Below are positions 14,691 to 26,391 of a DNA stretch of 64,000 bases, piece by piece; the stretch's first letter is position 1, and each line of letters opens with the position of its first letter. The notes beneath the pieces are model-generated. The model was given only the letters and a program-made list of their open reading frames with translations, had not been told where the DNA came from and made no database searches. Made by a program: the position numbers and the translations under genes. Source of the DNA: Microbacterium kunmingense (GTDB taxonomy: Bacteria > Actinomycetota > Actinomycetes > Actinomycetales > Microbacteriaceae); NCBI RefSeq assembly GCF_023155745.1, contig NZ_JAKNUS010000007.1, forward strand, positions 62,001 through 126,000, given 5' to 3'.

Positions 14691-15779
14691 TCAGCGAAGC
14701 GGAACCGCCACGTCGCTTCCCCCCTCGACCGTCCACCGGTCACCCATCTGCACGAGCCCGGCGGTCTCGACGAAACCACCGGCGAAGAGCGCCTGGCCCT
14801 GCGCGAACAGCGGAGAACGCTCCACCAGCGCGGCGGGCGCGTACCCGAACACCTCGCCCAGCTCGACCAGGTCGCGGGGCGAGCTCATGCGCATGAGCGC
14901 GAGGTTGTCGCACTGCGAGAGGGCATTGGGGTGCACCTTCGAGGGGCGCTGCGTGGACAGCAGCAGCCACAGCCCGTACTTCCGGCCCTCCGCCGCGATC
15001 TGCACGATGCGCTCGGTGAGCTCCCGCTCCACCGGGGTCACCGGGTTCGGCTGCACGAGGTTGTGCGCCTCGTCGATCACGATCAGCCGGCCGACCCGGT
15101 CGGCTCGGCGCTCCCACAGGTGGTCGAGCACGGCGAGCGCGGCCGCGAGCATCTCCGCCCGGGTCGGGAAGCCGCCGAGGTCGAGCACCGTCGCGTCGGG
15201 CTGCTCGCCGATGTCGTCGGTGACGCTCCGGCCCCGCCACGCCCAGAGCCCCCACGCACCGAGGCCGAGGTTCTCCAGCCGGGTCGCAAGCCGGTGGCGC
15301 GCCGGATCGTCGCCCGATCGGAGGTAGGTCACCAGGCTCCCGCGACGGATGACATCGAGCTCGGCCTCGAGCTTCACGAGGGCGTTGAAGTCCTCCGCAT
15401 CCCGGATCGGATCGAGGTCGAGCAGCGCCGCCCGCGAGCGCCACGGCATGTCGAGGAAGCGCGCCTGCAGGGCGTCGGGCCGGTCGCGGCCCGGGCGGAA
15501 CACGCGGATGTCGCGCTCCTCCCAGGCGGCGCGCACCGCGTCATCCGCCGTCTCCCGCACCGTGCCGAGGCCCACGAAATCGGAATTGGGATCGAGGATG
15601 ACCAGGGGCAGGCGCGTGTGCAGGATGACGCGCTCGAGCAGAACACCCAGGGCGTAGGTCTTGCCCGACCCGCTCTGCCCGCACCAGAAGGTGTGCCGGT
15701 TGAGCTTGCGGGCGAGCACCTGCGCGGGGGTGGGTTCGGCAGCTTCGAGCAGCGTCCCGATGGCGAGGCGGTCGGTCAT
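14691..15779 (-). CDS. HerA/VirB4-like ATPase
   Basis: The 362-residue protein is a HerA/FtsK-fold ATPase: Walker A CGQSGSGKT near residues 33-41, Walker B LIVIDEAHN near 246-254, and the conserved sensor segment STQRPSKVHPNAL near 287-299. HerA-type proteins are hexameric DNA translocases; here there is no HAS-barrel and no nuclease partner (NurA), so it belongs to the stand-alone bacterial helicase HerA-domain group. It starts one base after the chorismate mutase stop, so it is co-transcribed with that unrelated enzyme. The role is unknown. Confidence 0.82.
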   Translation of the reverse strand: MTDRLAIGTLLEAAEPTPAQVLARKLNRHTFWCGQSGSGKTYALGVLLERVILHTRLPLVILDPNSDFVGLGTVRETADDAVRAAWEERDIRVFRPGRDRPDALQARFLDMPWRSRAALLDLDPIRDAEDFNALVKLEAELDVIRRGSLVTYLRSGDDPARHRLATRLENLGLGAWGLWAWRGRSVTDDIGEQPDATVLDLGGFPTRAEMLAAALAVLDHLWERRADRVGRLIVIDEAHNLVQPNPVTPVERELTERIVQIAAEGRKYGLWLLLSTQRPSKVHPNALSQCDNLALMRMSSPRDLVELGEVFGYAPAALVERSPLFAQGQALFAGGFVETAGLVQMGDRWTVEGGSDVAVPLR

Positions 15780-15780
15780 C

Positions 15781-16104
15781 TCAGCGGCTTTCGCTCACGA
15801 CGTCCGTGGCACCGGTGGCGCCCGCGGCGGTGTGGTGGCGGATCACCTCGGCGACGACGAAATTGAACCACTTCTCGGCGAACTCGGGATCGAGATCGGC
15901 CTCCTGGGCCAGGCGTTTCAGCCGGGCGATCTGCTGCTCCTCGCGCCCGGGGTCGGAGGCCGGCATGCCGTGCGCGGCCTTGAGCTCGCCGACCTGCTGG
16001 GTGCAGCGGAAGCGTTCGGCCAGAAGGAAGACCAGCGCCGCGTCGACGTTGTCGATGCTCGCACGCAAGCGCCGCAGAGTGGCCGTGGGATCCTCAGTCG
16101 TCAT
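15781..16104 (-). CDS. Chorismate mutase, AroQ class
   Basis: The 107-residue all-helical protein matches type II chorismate mutase: LRRLRASIDNVDAALVFLLAERF (first helix, split here by the catalytic Arg), QVGELKAAHGMPASDPGREEQQIARL and the third helix with the Glu pair. It converts chorismate to prephenate for phenylalanine and tyrosine synthesis. The start ATG 16104 has GGGAAGGAC upstream and a TATGGT -10. No other aromatic pathway gene is near; the downstream gene is the HerA-like ATPase. Confidence 0.9.
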   Translation of the reverse strand: MTTEDPTATLRRLRASIDNVDAALVFLLAERFRCTQQVGELKAAHGMPASDPGREEQQIARLKRLAQEADLDPEFAEKWFNFVVAEVIRHHTAAGATGATDVVSESR

Positions 16105-16188
16105 GGCAGTCCTTCCCCGATCCACGACCATACCGCGCGGCCCCGAGTGCCGCCGAGGGCGCGGGCACTGCGCCCCTAGAGTGTGACC

Positions 16189-17337
16189 ATGAGCGACGCC
16201 ACCCCGGCCACCCCGCCGCCTGCGGACGACGCACCCGCCGGCGGGACCGACGCCCCCGTCGAGACGACGTACGTACCGCGCCGCGCCCTCTTCGCCAGCG
16301 TGAACAACCCGTTCGCGATCGGCTTCTTCCTCACCCTGGGCGGACTCGTCGCGCTCGGGCTCGGGGTCGCCGTCATCAACCTCTCCACGGTGCTGATCTA
16401 CATCGCATTCGCGCTCTTCGCCGCGCTCGGGCTCGATCCGATCGTGCGCTTCCTCGAGCGTCGCGGGCTCGGCCGCGGCTGGGCGATCCTCATCGTGTTC
16501 GCGGGGTTCGCGATCATCCTGGTCGGGGTCGTCTCGCTCGTCGTGCCGACCCTGGTGCGGCAGATCTCGCAGTTCTTCAGCGACCTGCCTTCGACCATCA
16601 ACGCCTTCCAGAACTCCGACGTCTACGCCTGGCTGCAGAACACTTTCGGCGACCAGATCGGCAACCTGCTCAGCGAGTTCGAGACCTTCATCACCAACCC
16701 CGCGAACATCGCCGCGATCGGCGGCGGCGTGCTGCAGGTCGGCGCCACGATCGCGACGACCATCTCGGGCCTTCTCATCGTGCTGGTGCTGAGCCTGTAC
16801 TTCCTCGCGTCGCTCGACACGATGAAGGTGGCGTTCACCCGGCTGAGCCCCGCGCGCTACCGCACCAAGGTGCGGTCGATGACCGATGAGATCACCGACT
16901 CCATCGGCGGCTACCTCATGGGCATGGTGGTGCTGGCGTTCTTCAACTCGCTGGTGGCGTTCTTCCTCCACCTCTTCCTCGGCCTGCCCTTCCCCGCGCT
17001 GATGGCCGTCGCCGCATTCACCATCACGCTCATCCCGCTCGTGGGTCCGGTGCTGTACTGGATCTTCGCCAGCATCCTGGCACTGTTCACGAGCCCCCTG
17101 ACGGCGCTGATCTTCGCCGTGGCGTACCTCGTCTACATCCAGATCGAGGCGTACGTGCTGACCCCCCGCGTGATGAGCCGCGCGATCGCGGTGCCGGGGG
17201 CCCTCGTCGTCATCGGCGCGCTCGTCGGCGGCACGCTGCTCGGACTCCTCGGGGCGCTCGTCGCGATCCCCGTGACCGCGTCGATCCTGTTGATCATCAA
17301 GCAGGTCGTGATCCCGCGGCAGGACGCGAAGGTCTAG
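16189..17337 (+). CDS. AI-2E family transporter (PerM/TqsA-like)
   Basis: The 382-residue protein has a Pro/Ala-rich cytoplasmic head (1-30) and seven to eight membrane helices in the AI-2E layout: two pairs of helices, a long soluble loop (about 115-175), then LVVLSLYFLASLD-like and the closing segment VPGALVVIGALVGGTLLGLLG. The family name comes from a putative autoinducer-2 exporter; many members instead act as sodium/proton antiporters or have no known substrate, so the name should not be read as quorum sensing. TAGAGT (16177-16182) ends six bases before ATG 16189, which predicts a leaderless message and argues against the GTG at 16183. Confidence 0.85.
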   Translation: MSDATPATPPPADDAPAGGTDAPVETTYVPRRALFASVNNPFAIGFFLTLGGLVALGLGVAVINLSTVLIYIAFALFAALGLDPIVRFLERRGLGRGWAILIVFAGFAIILVGVVSLVVPTLVRQISQFFSDLPSTINAFQNSDVYAWLQNTFGDQIGNLLSEFETFITNPANIAAIGGGVLQVGATIATTISGLLIVLVLSLYFLASLDTMKVAFTRLSPARYRTKVRSMTDEITDSIGGYLMGMVVLAFFNSLVAFFLHLFLGLPFPALMAVAAFTITLIPLVGPVLYWIFASILALFTSPLTALIFAVAYLVYIQIEAYVLTPRVMSRAIAVPGALVVIGALVGGTLLGLLGALVAIPVTASILLIIKQVVIPRQDAKV

Positions 17338-17492
17338 GGCGCGGGGGGGCCGCGCTGGGGCCGCGGGCGCGGGGGCTTCGCCGAAACCCACCTCCCCCGT
17401 CGAGACCCAAAGGCGTCACGGTCGCTCTCGACAGCCGAGGTCGGTCTCGACCGGATAGTGCGGTCGCCAGGGCTCGGGCCCGCCCCCGCGCG

Positions 17493-17555
17493 CCGCGACC
17501 CGTCAGAGAACGTCAGCTCCGCGGCATCCGGACCGCACTTTTCGACGGGTCGCGG
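17493..17555. repeat. 63-bp palindromic element, copy 1
   Basis: Perfect 12-bp arms CCGCGACCCGTC (17493-17504) and GACGGGTCGCGG (17544-17555) enclose a 39-base loop that contains GCGGCATCC and ends CTTTTC. The same element occurs twice near 44.7 kb. It lies in a 486-base gap (17338-17823) without a gene. No transposase or terminal duplication is visible. Confidence 0.8.
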
Positions 17556-17630
17556 GCATGGACCGGCGGCAGGGACCACCCTGGGCCGAGCACGGCGCCC
17601 GGCCGCGGTCCGAGCGGCGGGGCACGACGG

Positions 17631-17776
17631 GCGACATGCCGGGAGGGATGCCGCGGGGGCGGCGTGTCGGCGTGAATCCCCGCCGTTGCGCACCGGCGGA
17701 CGGGCGACACGCGGGGAGGGATGCCGCGGGGGCGGCGTGTCGGCGTGGATCCCCGCCGTTGCGTACCGGCGGCGCG
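17631..17776. repeat. 73-bp tandem repeat, two units plus the start of a third
   Basis: Units at 17631-17703 and 17704-17776 share GCGACA.GC, GGAGGGATGCCGCGGGGGCG, GCGTGTCGGCGTG.ATCCCC and the end GCCGTTGCG.ACCGGCGG; the next bases (from 17777) begin a third unit GCGACACGGC. There are about ten differences between the two units. No open frame across it has family similarity. With the palindrome at 17493-17555 it accounts for most of the gap between the AI-2E gene and the convergent lactonase-like gene. Confidence 0.8.
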
Positions 17777-17823
17777 GCGACACGGCCCGGCGACACCGCC
17801 CGCCGCCCCCGAGCCGCCCGCCC

Positions 17824-19092
17824 TCAGACGAAGGGCGTGAGACAGGTGGGCGACGGCGCGGGTGCGCGGAAGCGCACCCGCCCGGGGACGCCCGCCCGGA
17901 TGTCGAGGGTCATCGACACCACGTCGTCGGAGCGCTCCCCGGCGACGAGCAGCGTGTCGCGCACCACGCGGTGATGCCGAGGCCACGCGACGCCCGCCTC
18001 GACGAGCGCCACGGGCGTGAGCGCATCGCCGGCACCGCGCACCGCGACGACGGCGATCGTGTCGCTGCCGCGCACCCCGGCATACAGGAACGCGCCGTCG
18101 CGCGACGGCGCCAGCTCGGCGGCGCTGTCTCCGGAGAGCGTCCCGGCTCCGAGCGGCGTGCCCGACACCACCCGCCAGCGCCCCGTCGCATCGGGGGCGA
18201 GCGCGAAGACCTCGCAGCTGTACTCCGTCACCACGTACAGGTGACCGCTCGGGTGCCACACCATGTGACGCGGGCCGCTGCCGAAGGGCAGCGCGACGTC
18301 GTGCAGCGGCCGTAGCCTGCCGTCGACGAGGCGCCAGAAGCGCACGAGATCGAACCCCAGATCGGATGTCGCGACGACACCGTCCGCGAGGAACACCGTC
18401 TGATGGGCCCGCGACACCCGCTCCTCGACCGGCGGCGTGCCCGCGGAGCTCGCACCCTCGACACCGGCACCACCGAAACCACCGGCCCCGGCACCGCCAC
18501 CCCCGCCGAACAGCTCGACCCCGTCGAAGCCGTCCAATCCGCGTCCGCCGAACAGTCCCCCATCGCCGCGCCCGCCCAGGCCGAGAGCCGCCAGGTCGAT
18601 GCCGACCTCGGCGGCGGCCGCCTCGACATCCGACGCGTCGCTCAAGCCCGCACCCGCGCCCGCCGCCGGCCCCACCGGGTCGACCGCGGCGGGCGCGAAC
18701 GACGGTCGACCGATCCGGCCGTCGCCGGCGAGCGCGTAGCGCACCACCCGCCCGTCACCCCAGCACGTGGCGACGAGGGTCGAGCCGTCGGGCGAGACCG
18801 CCGCGTGGCACACCGCCTCGCCCGCCTCGACGGGGTCGCCGAGCGGCGCGAAACGCGCCTCCCCGACCCGGCGGTACGCCTGCACGGCTCCCGCGGCCTC
18901 GAGGGTCGCGTACGCGACATCCGTCCGCTCGTTCCAGGTGACCCAGGACGGCGAGCTCGCCGCCACCGCCTCGCCGACGAACGCCAGCGGCCCCCCGGCC
19001 GAGGGCGAATCGACGTCGCCCGCGACGAGCACGCCGATGCCGCCGGCGATCCCGCCGCTGTCGGCGGAGTATCCGCCGACGAGAAGACGCAT
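17824..19092 (-). CDS. Lactonase family beta-propeller protein with Gly-rich insertion
   Basis: The 422-residue protein belongs to the cytosolic seven-bladed propeller family of 6-phosphogluconolactonase type (YbhE/Pgl-like): PSWVTWNE, CHAAVSPDGSTLVATCWGDG, RAHQTVFLADGVVATSDLGF, GSGPRHMVWHPSGHLYVVTE, GDSAAEL.PSRDGAFLYAGVR and WPRHHRVVRDTLLVAGE are the propeller blades with catalytic-site His and Arg. About residues 140-222 are an Ala/Gly-rich low-complexity insertion between two blades that normal family members do not have. Start ATG overlaps the purA stop by one base, so it is translated after purA. The substrate could be 6-phosphogluconolactone or another lactone. Confidence 0.85.
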   Translation of the reverse strand: MRLLVGGYSADSGGIAGGIGVLVAGDVDSPSAGGPLAFVGEAVAASSPSWVTWNERTDVAYATLEAAGAVQAYRRVGEARFAPLGDPVEAGEAVCHAAVSPDGSTLVATCWGDGRVVRYALAGDGRIGRPSFAPAAVDPVGPAAGAGAGLSDASDVEAAAAEVGIDLAALGLGGRGDGGLFGGRGLDGFDGVELFGGGGGAGAGGFGGAGVEGASSAGTPPVEERVSRAHQTVFLADGVVATSDLGFDLVRFWRLVDGRLRPLHDVALPFGSGPRHMVWHPSGHLYVVTEYSCEVFALAPDATGRWRVVSGTPLGAGTLSGDSAAELAPSRDGAFLYAGVRGSDTIAVVAVRGAGDALTPVALVEAGVAWPRHHRVVRDTLLVAGERSDDVVSMTLDIRAGVPGRVRFRAPAPSPTCLTPFV

Positions 19093-20378
19093 CAGTCCAC
19101 CAGGTCGTGGCGCACGATGACCGCATCGCGGGCCGCGCCCACGCCGATCACCGAGATGCGGGTACCGCTCATCTCCTCCAGCGCCAGCACGTAGTCCTGC
19201 GCAGCGAGGGGGAGGTCCTCGAACGTGCGCGCGCCCGAGATGTCGTCCTTCCAGCCGGGGAACATCTCGTAGATCGGCCGGGCGTGGTGGAAGTCGGTCT
19301 GGTTGACCGGCACCTCCTCGAACCGCTCGCCGTCGACGTCGTAGGCCACGCAGACGGGGATCTCGTCGAGGCCCGTGAGGATGTCGAGCTTGGTCAGCAC
19401 GAGGTCGGTGATGCCGTTGATGCGCGTGGCGTACCGGGTGATGGGCGCGTCGTACCAGCCGACGCGGCGCGGGCGGCCGGTCGTGGTGCCGAACTCGAAG
19501 CCGCGCGAGCGCAGGAAGTCGCCGTGCTCGTCGAACAGCTCTGTCGGGAAGGGTCCCGACCCCACGCGCGTCGTGTAGGCCTTGACGATCCCGACGATCC
19601 GGTCCAGGCGCCGGGGCCCGACGCCCGACCCGGTCGCGGCACCGCCGGCGGTCGCCGACGACGACGTGACGAAGGGATAAGTGCCGTGATCGACGTCGAG
19701 CATGGTCGCCTGGCCGCCCTCGAAGACGACGACCTCGTTCCGGTCGAGGGCCTCGTCGAGTAGCAGCGACGTGTCGGCGACCATCGGCCGCAGGCGCTCG
19801 GCGTAGGAGAGCAGGTCGTCGACGACCTCCTCGACGGCGATCGCGCGGCGGTTGTAGACCTTCAGCAGCAGGTGGTTCTTCTGATCGAGCGCCCCCTCGA
19901 CCTTCTGCCGCAGGATGTTCTCGTCGAAGAGGTCCTGCACGCGGATGCCGACGCGGTTGATCTTGTCGGCGTACGCGGGGCCGATCCCCCGGCCCGTGGT
20001 GCCGATCTGGCGCTTGCCGAGGAAGCGCTCGGTGACCTTGTCGAGCGTGCGGTGGTACTGCGTGATGACGTGCGCGTTGGCGCTGATCCGCAGCCGCGAG
20101 GTGTCGAGCCCGCGCGCCTGGAGGGCCTTCAGCTCGGCGAAGAGCACCTCGAGGTCGATCACGACGCCGTTGCCGATGACGGCGTTGACGCCCGGCGACA
20201 GGATGCCCGAGGGCAGCAGGTGCAGCGCGTACTTCTCGTCGCCGATGACGACGGTGTGTCCGGCGTTGTTGCCGCCGTTGAACTTCACGACCCAGTCGGT
20301 GCGCTCGCCCAGGAGGTCGGTGGCCTTGCCCTTGCCCTCGTCACCCCACTGAACGCCGACGATCACAATGCCTGGCAT
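19092..20378 (-). CDS. purA: Adenylosuccinate synthetase PurA
   Basis: The 428-residue enzyme makes adenylosuccinate from IMP, aspartate and GTP. Visible motifs are the GTP loop WGDEGKGK near residues 11-18 with catalytic Asp13, NAGHTVV near 38, [15 protein letters not shown] near 127 and the aspartate loop [10 protein letters not shown] near 296. Length fits the family. ATG 20378 is preceded by GGGGGAG; a TAGGAT -10 box (20418-20413) lies inside a 6-bp palindrome (CCCGAT/ATCGGG). The window thus holds two purine genes, purL and purA, in separate units. The lactonase-like gene follows with a stop/start overlap. Confidence 0.97.
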   Translation of the reverse strand: MPGIVIVGVQWGDEGKGKATDLLGERTDWVVKFNGGNNAGHTVVIGDEKYALHLLPSGILSPGVNAVIGNGVVIDLEVLFAELKALQARGLDTSRLRISANAHVITQYHRTLDKVTERFLGKRQIGTTGRGIGPAYADKINRVGIRVQDLFDENILRQKVEGALDQKNHLLLKVYNRRAIAVEEVVDDLLSYAERLRPMVADTSLLLDEALDRNEVVVFEGGQATMLDVDHGTYPFVTSSSATAGGAATGSGVGPRRLDRIVGIVKAYTTRVGSGPFPTELFDEHGDFLRSRGFEFGTTTGRPRRVGWYDAPITRYATRINGITDLVLTKLDILTGLDEIPVCVAYDVDGERFEEVPVNQTDFHHARPIYEMFPGWKDDISGARTFEDLPLAAQDYVLALEEMSGTRISVIGVGAARDAVIVRHDLVD

Positions 20379-21173
20379 GGCCCACTCCCCCGTTGTCGGA
20401 CGGTTACACCCGATCCTATCGGGCGAGCCCCCCACGCCCCCGGACCGCCGCTAGAGTCGGCCAATGCTGGCATCCTCTCGCTGGGCCGCTGTCTGGAACA
20501 TCCTGCGCCTTGTCGCGGCCCTCGCGATCGTCGTCGCGGTCATCGGACAGGCCGTGCGCACCATCGGCATCGGCATCGACGCCGGGCAGCACCTGCCGAC
20601 CGTGGTGACGAACTTCTTCAGCTTCTTCACCATCCTCTCCAACTGCGCCGCTGCCGCGGTGCTTGTGTGGGCCGGCGGGCGGGGGCTGGGTGGGCGGAGA
20701 AGAACAGCGGATGCCGCGCCCGCGGCCGATCCGGCTGCCCTCGCCGTAGCCCTGGCGAGCGTGACGACCTACATGGTGATCACCGGGGTGGTCTACAACA
20801 CGCTGCTGCGCAACGTCCCCCTCCCGCAGGGGGTGACCGTGCCCTGGTCGAACGAGATCCTCCACGTGATCGCGCCGCTCTTCCTGCTGCTGGATGTGTT
20901 CCTCGGCCCGGGGCGCCGTGCGCTGCCGTGGCGCAGCATCCTCATCATCCTGATCTTCCCCATCCTGTGGGTCGTCTACACCCTGGTGCGCGGACCGCTC
21001 ATCACCAACCCGGCGTCGGAGCAGCCCTTCTGGTACCCGTACCCGTTCCTGAACCCGAACAATCCCGACCTGATCTTCCCCGGGTACGCGGGCGTGGCCT
21101 TCTGGGTCGTGGTGATCGCCGTCGGCATCATCGTCACCGCCGCCACCGTCGTCGGCGTCGGACGCCGACGGGG

Positions 21174-23634
<2,461 letters not shown>

Positions 23635-23663
23635 CCCCCCGCGCCGCGCGACGGCCCACGGGT

Positions 23664-23723
23664 TACGATTCTCCGGTGCCGCCCGAACGGCACCGAGACC
23701 CACGCCGGCTGGCACCGGGTCTC
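23664..23723 (+). promoter_or_regulatory. Promoter and double-hairpin leader of the acylase gene
   Basis: A TACGAT -10 box (23664-23669) would start transcription near 23676. The leader then contains two adjacent stems: GGTGCCG/CGGCACC (23675-23681 with 23688-23694) and GAGACCC/GGGTCTC (23695-23701 with 23717-23723). GGAGG of the ribosome-binding site follows at 23730-23734. The first stem may also end argG transcription. No known riboswitch class is recognised. Confidence 0.45.
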
Positions 23724-23743
23724 GCGACCGGAGGTCCTCTTCA

Positions 23744-26371
23744 ATGACGAAGCCCGCAGACGTGATCGACGACGTCGAGCTGTTCGACGAGCCCGCGCCG
23801 CCCGCCAGGCGGTCCCTCGGCCGGCGCATCGCGATCATCGCCTACGCCGTCTTCGTCGGCCTCGTCGTGCTCGCGCTCATCGCGGCCGGCGTCGTCGTCT
23901 ACTCGATCCAGCGGTCCTTCCCCCAGCTCGACGGTGAGAAGACCCTCACCGGCCTCACCGCCGAGGTGAGCGTGCAGCGCGATGCCCTCGGGGTTCCGAC
24001 CATCACCGCCGAGACCTCTCGCGACCTCTTCTACGCGCAGGGATACGTCCACGCCCAGGACCGGTTCTGGGAGATGGACTTCCGCCGTCACGTCACGAGC
24101 GGCCGGCTGTCGGAGCTGTTCGGCGAATCCCAGCTGCAGACCGACATCTTCCTCCGGACGCTCGGATGGCGCGAGGTCGCCGCCGAGGAGGTCGCCTCGC
24201 TCGACCCGACCGTCCGCGCGTACTACGAGGCCTACGCCGACGGGGTGAACGCCTACCTCGCCGATCACCAGGGACCGGATGCCTCGTTCGAGTACGCCGT
24301 GCTCGGCCTGCAGAACGCCGACTACGAGATCGAGCCGTGGACGCCGGAAGACTCCGTCGCCTGGCTGAAGGCGATGGCCTGGGACCTCCGCTCCAACATT
24401 GGCGATGAGACCGATCGCGCCGTCGCCGCGGCATCCTTCACGCCCGAGCAGCTCGCCGACCTCTACCCGACCTACCCCTTCGACCGGAACCCCGTGATCG
24501 TCCCGGTGCTCGAGGAGGCCGGCACCCCGCTGCCGGCGAGCGCTCCCGGCACCAGCCGAGACGCCCCCGGTGCCGAGGCCGCCGTGGACTGGGCCGAGGT
24601 CGGCGACGTCGTCGAGGCGGTCAGCGCCCTCGTCGGTCCGATCGGCGAGGGTATCGGCTCGAACTCCTGGGTGGTGTCGGGATCGCTCACCGACACCGGG
24701 ATGCCGCTCCTCGCCAACGACCCCCACCTCGGCGCGTCGCTGCCGAGCGTGTGGCACCAGGTGCAGCTGAAGTGCGCGCGGATCCAGCAGGACTGCCCCT
24801 TCGACGTGGCCGGGTTCGGGTTCTCCGGCATGCCGGGTGTCATCATCGGTCACAACGCCGACATCGCCTGGGGCTTCACGAACCTCACCACCGACGTCAC
24901 CGACCTGTATCTGGAGAGGGTGCAGGATGACGCGTACTGGCGTGACGGGCAGCTGCTGCCCCTCACCACACGGCAGGAGACCATCGAGGTCGCCGGGGGC
25001 GACGACGTCGAGATCATCGTGCGCGCGACCGAGAACGGCCCCCTCATCAGCGAGGCGAGCGGGGAGTACGCCGGAATCGCCGACGAACCGTTCGTCGGGA
25101 CCGAGAGCACACCCGTCGCGCCGAGCGACGCCCCCGACGGGGAGTACGCCGTCAGCCTCCGGTGGACGGCCCTCGAGCCCGGCACGACGGCGACCGCCAT
25201 CTTCGCCCTCAACCAGGCGACCGATTTCGACTCGTTCCGCACCGCCGCGTCACTCTTCGACGTGCCCGCGCAGAACCTCGTCTACGCCGACACGGCGGGC
25301 AACATCGGGTACCAGACGCCGGGCAAGCTGCCGATCCGCGGTGCCGGCGACGGGTCGCTGCCGCAGCCGGGGTGGGACTCCGCCTACGCCTGGCAGGGCT
25401 ACATCCCCTTCGAGGAGCTGCCGGTCTCGCTGAACCCGTCGTCGGGCTACATCGTCACCGCCAACAACGCCATCGTGGGCGAGGAGTACCCGTACCAGCT
25501 CACCCGCGACTGGGACTACGGGTGGCGCGCAGCGCGGATCGTGGAGATGCTCGAGCGGCGGATCGCGGCAGGACCCCTGACCGCGACCGACATGCGCGAC
25601 ATCCAGGCCGACAACACCCTGTGGATCGGACCGCGCCTGATCGCCGCGTACGCGGGCGTCCGCACCGGCGACGAGGAGACCGACGCCGCCCTCGACCTCC
25701 TCGGCGGCTGGGACGCCCAGAACCACGCCGGGTCGGCCGCGGCCGCCTACGCCAACGTGCTGTGGGACGAACTCGTGCAGAACATCTTCGTGCGCGAGCG
25801 TGAGACCCCCGCCCCGACGGGCAATCAGGCGCGCATGTTCCTCGTCGTCGACACGCTCCTCGCCGACCCGTCGTCGCCCTGGTGGCAGAACGCGGGGCTC
25901 GACGTCTCGTCGCAGTCCGAGATGCTCGAGCGCACCGCGACGGACGCCTACGAAAGGCTCGTGGCCCTCCAGGGCGACAACCCGGCGATGTGGGACTGGG
26001 GCGACCTCCACGCCCTCGACCTGAAGAACGACACCTTCGGAACCTCGGGCATCGCACCGATCGAGATGCTGTTCAACCGCGGCCCCTACCCCGTCGGCGG
26101 CGGGTCGTCGGTGGCGAACGCGACCGGGTGGGTGCTCGGGCAGGGCTTCGAGACCGTGACCGTCCCCTCGATGCGCATGGTGGTCGACCTCGGCGATCTC
26201 GACCGGTCGGGCTGGCACCATCTCACCGGCGCGAGCGGCCACGCCTTCCACCCGAACTACGTCGACCAGACTCCCGCCTGGCAGCGTGCGGAGCTCCTCC
26301 CCTGGGCCTTCACGCCCGAGGCGGTCGCGGAGACGACGACCCACACGCTGCGGCTCGTTCCCTCCGACTGA
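23744..26371 (+). CDS. Penicillin acylase family N-terminal nucleophile hydrolase
   Basis: The 875-residue protein has a short cytoplasmic head, one membrane helix (about 28-54) and an Ntn-hydrolase ectodomain: VQRDALGVPTITAETSRDLF and YAQGYVHAQDRFWEMDFRR in the alpha part, a spacer, then the self-cleavage site EGIG|SNSWVV with Ser306 as predicted nucleophile, and beta-chain motifs LLANDPHLGASLPSVWHQV and GHNADIAWGFTNLTTDVTDL. The enzyme cleaves amide bonds of acylated substrates such as penicillin G, AHLs or similar; the true substrate is unknown. It is cell-surface anchored rather than secreted. Start ATG 23744 follows GGAGG; the frame is open further upstream but in the argG 3' end. Confidence 0.92.
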   Translation: MTKPADVIDDVELFDEPAPPARRSLGRRIAIIAYAVFVGLVVLALIAAGVVVYSIQRSFPQLDGEKTLTGLTAEVSVQRDALGVPTITAETSRDLFYAQGYVHAQDRFWEMDFRRHVTSGRLSELFGESQLQTDIFLRTLGWREVAAEEVASLDPTVRAYYEAYADGVNAYLADHQGPDASFEYAVLGLQNADYEIEPWTPEDSVAWLKAMAWDLRSNIGDETDRAVAAASFTPEQLADLYPTYPFDRNPVIVPVLEEAGTPLPASAPGTSRDAPGAEAAVDWAEVGDVVEAVSALVGPIGEGIGSNSWVVSGSLTDTGMPLLANDPHLGASLPSVWHQVQLKCARIQQDCPFDVAGFGFSGMPGVIIGHNADIAWGFTNLTTDVTDLYLERVQDDAYWRDGQLLPLTTRQETIEVAGGDDVEIIVRATENGPLISEASGEYAGIADEPFVGTESTPVAPSDAPDGEYAVSLRWTALEPGTTATAIFALNQATDFDSFRTAASLFDVPAQNLVYADTAGNIGYQTPGKLPIRGAGDGSLPQPGWDSAYAWQGYIPFEELPVSLNPSSGYIVTANNAIVGEEYPYQLTRDWDYGWRAARIVEMLERRIAAGPLTATDMRDIQADNTLWIGPRLIAAYAGVRTGDEETDAALDLLGGWDAQNHAGSAAAAYANVLWDELVQNIFVRERETPAPTGNQARMFLVVDTLLADPSSPWWQNAGLDVSSQSEMLERTATDAYERLVALQGDNPAMWDWGDLHALDLKNDTFGTSGIAPIEMLFNRGPYPVGGGSSVANATGWVLGQGFETVTVPSMRMVVDLGDLDRSGWHHLTGASGHAFHPNYVDQTPAWQRAELLPWAFTPEAVAETTTHTLRLVPSD

Positions 26372-26391
26372 GAAGCCCGGAGGCCGACGGG

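Noticed and set aside
16189-17337. Quorum-sensing function for the AI-2E family gene
   Set aside because: The family name is historical; there is no luxS or Lsr gene nearby and many members are ion antiporters, so only the family was assigned.
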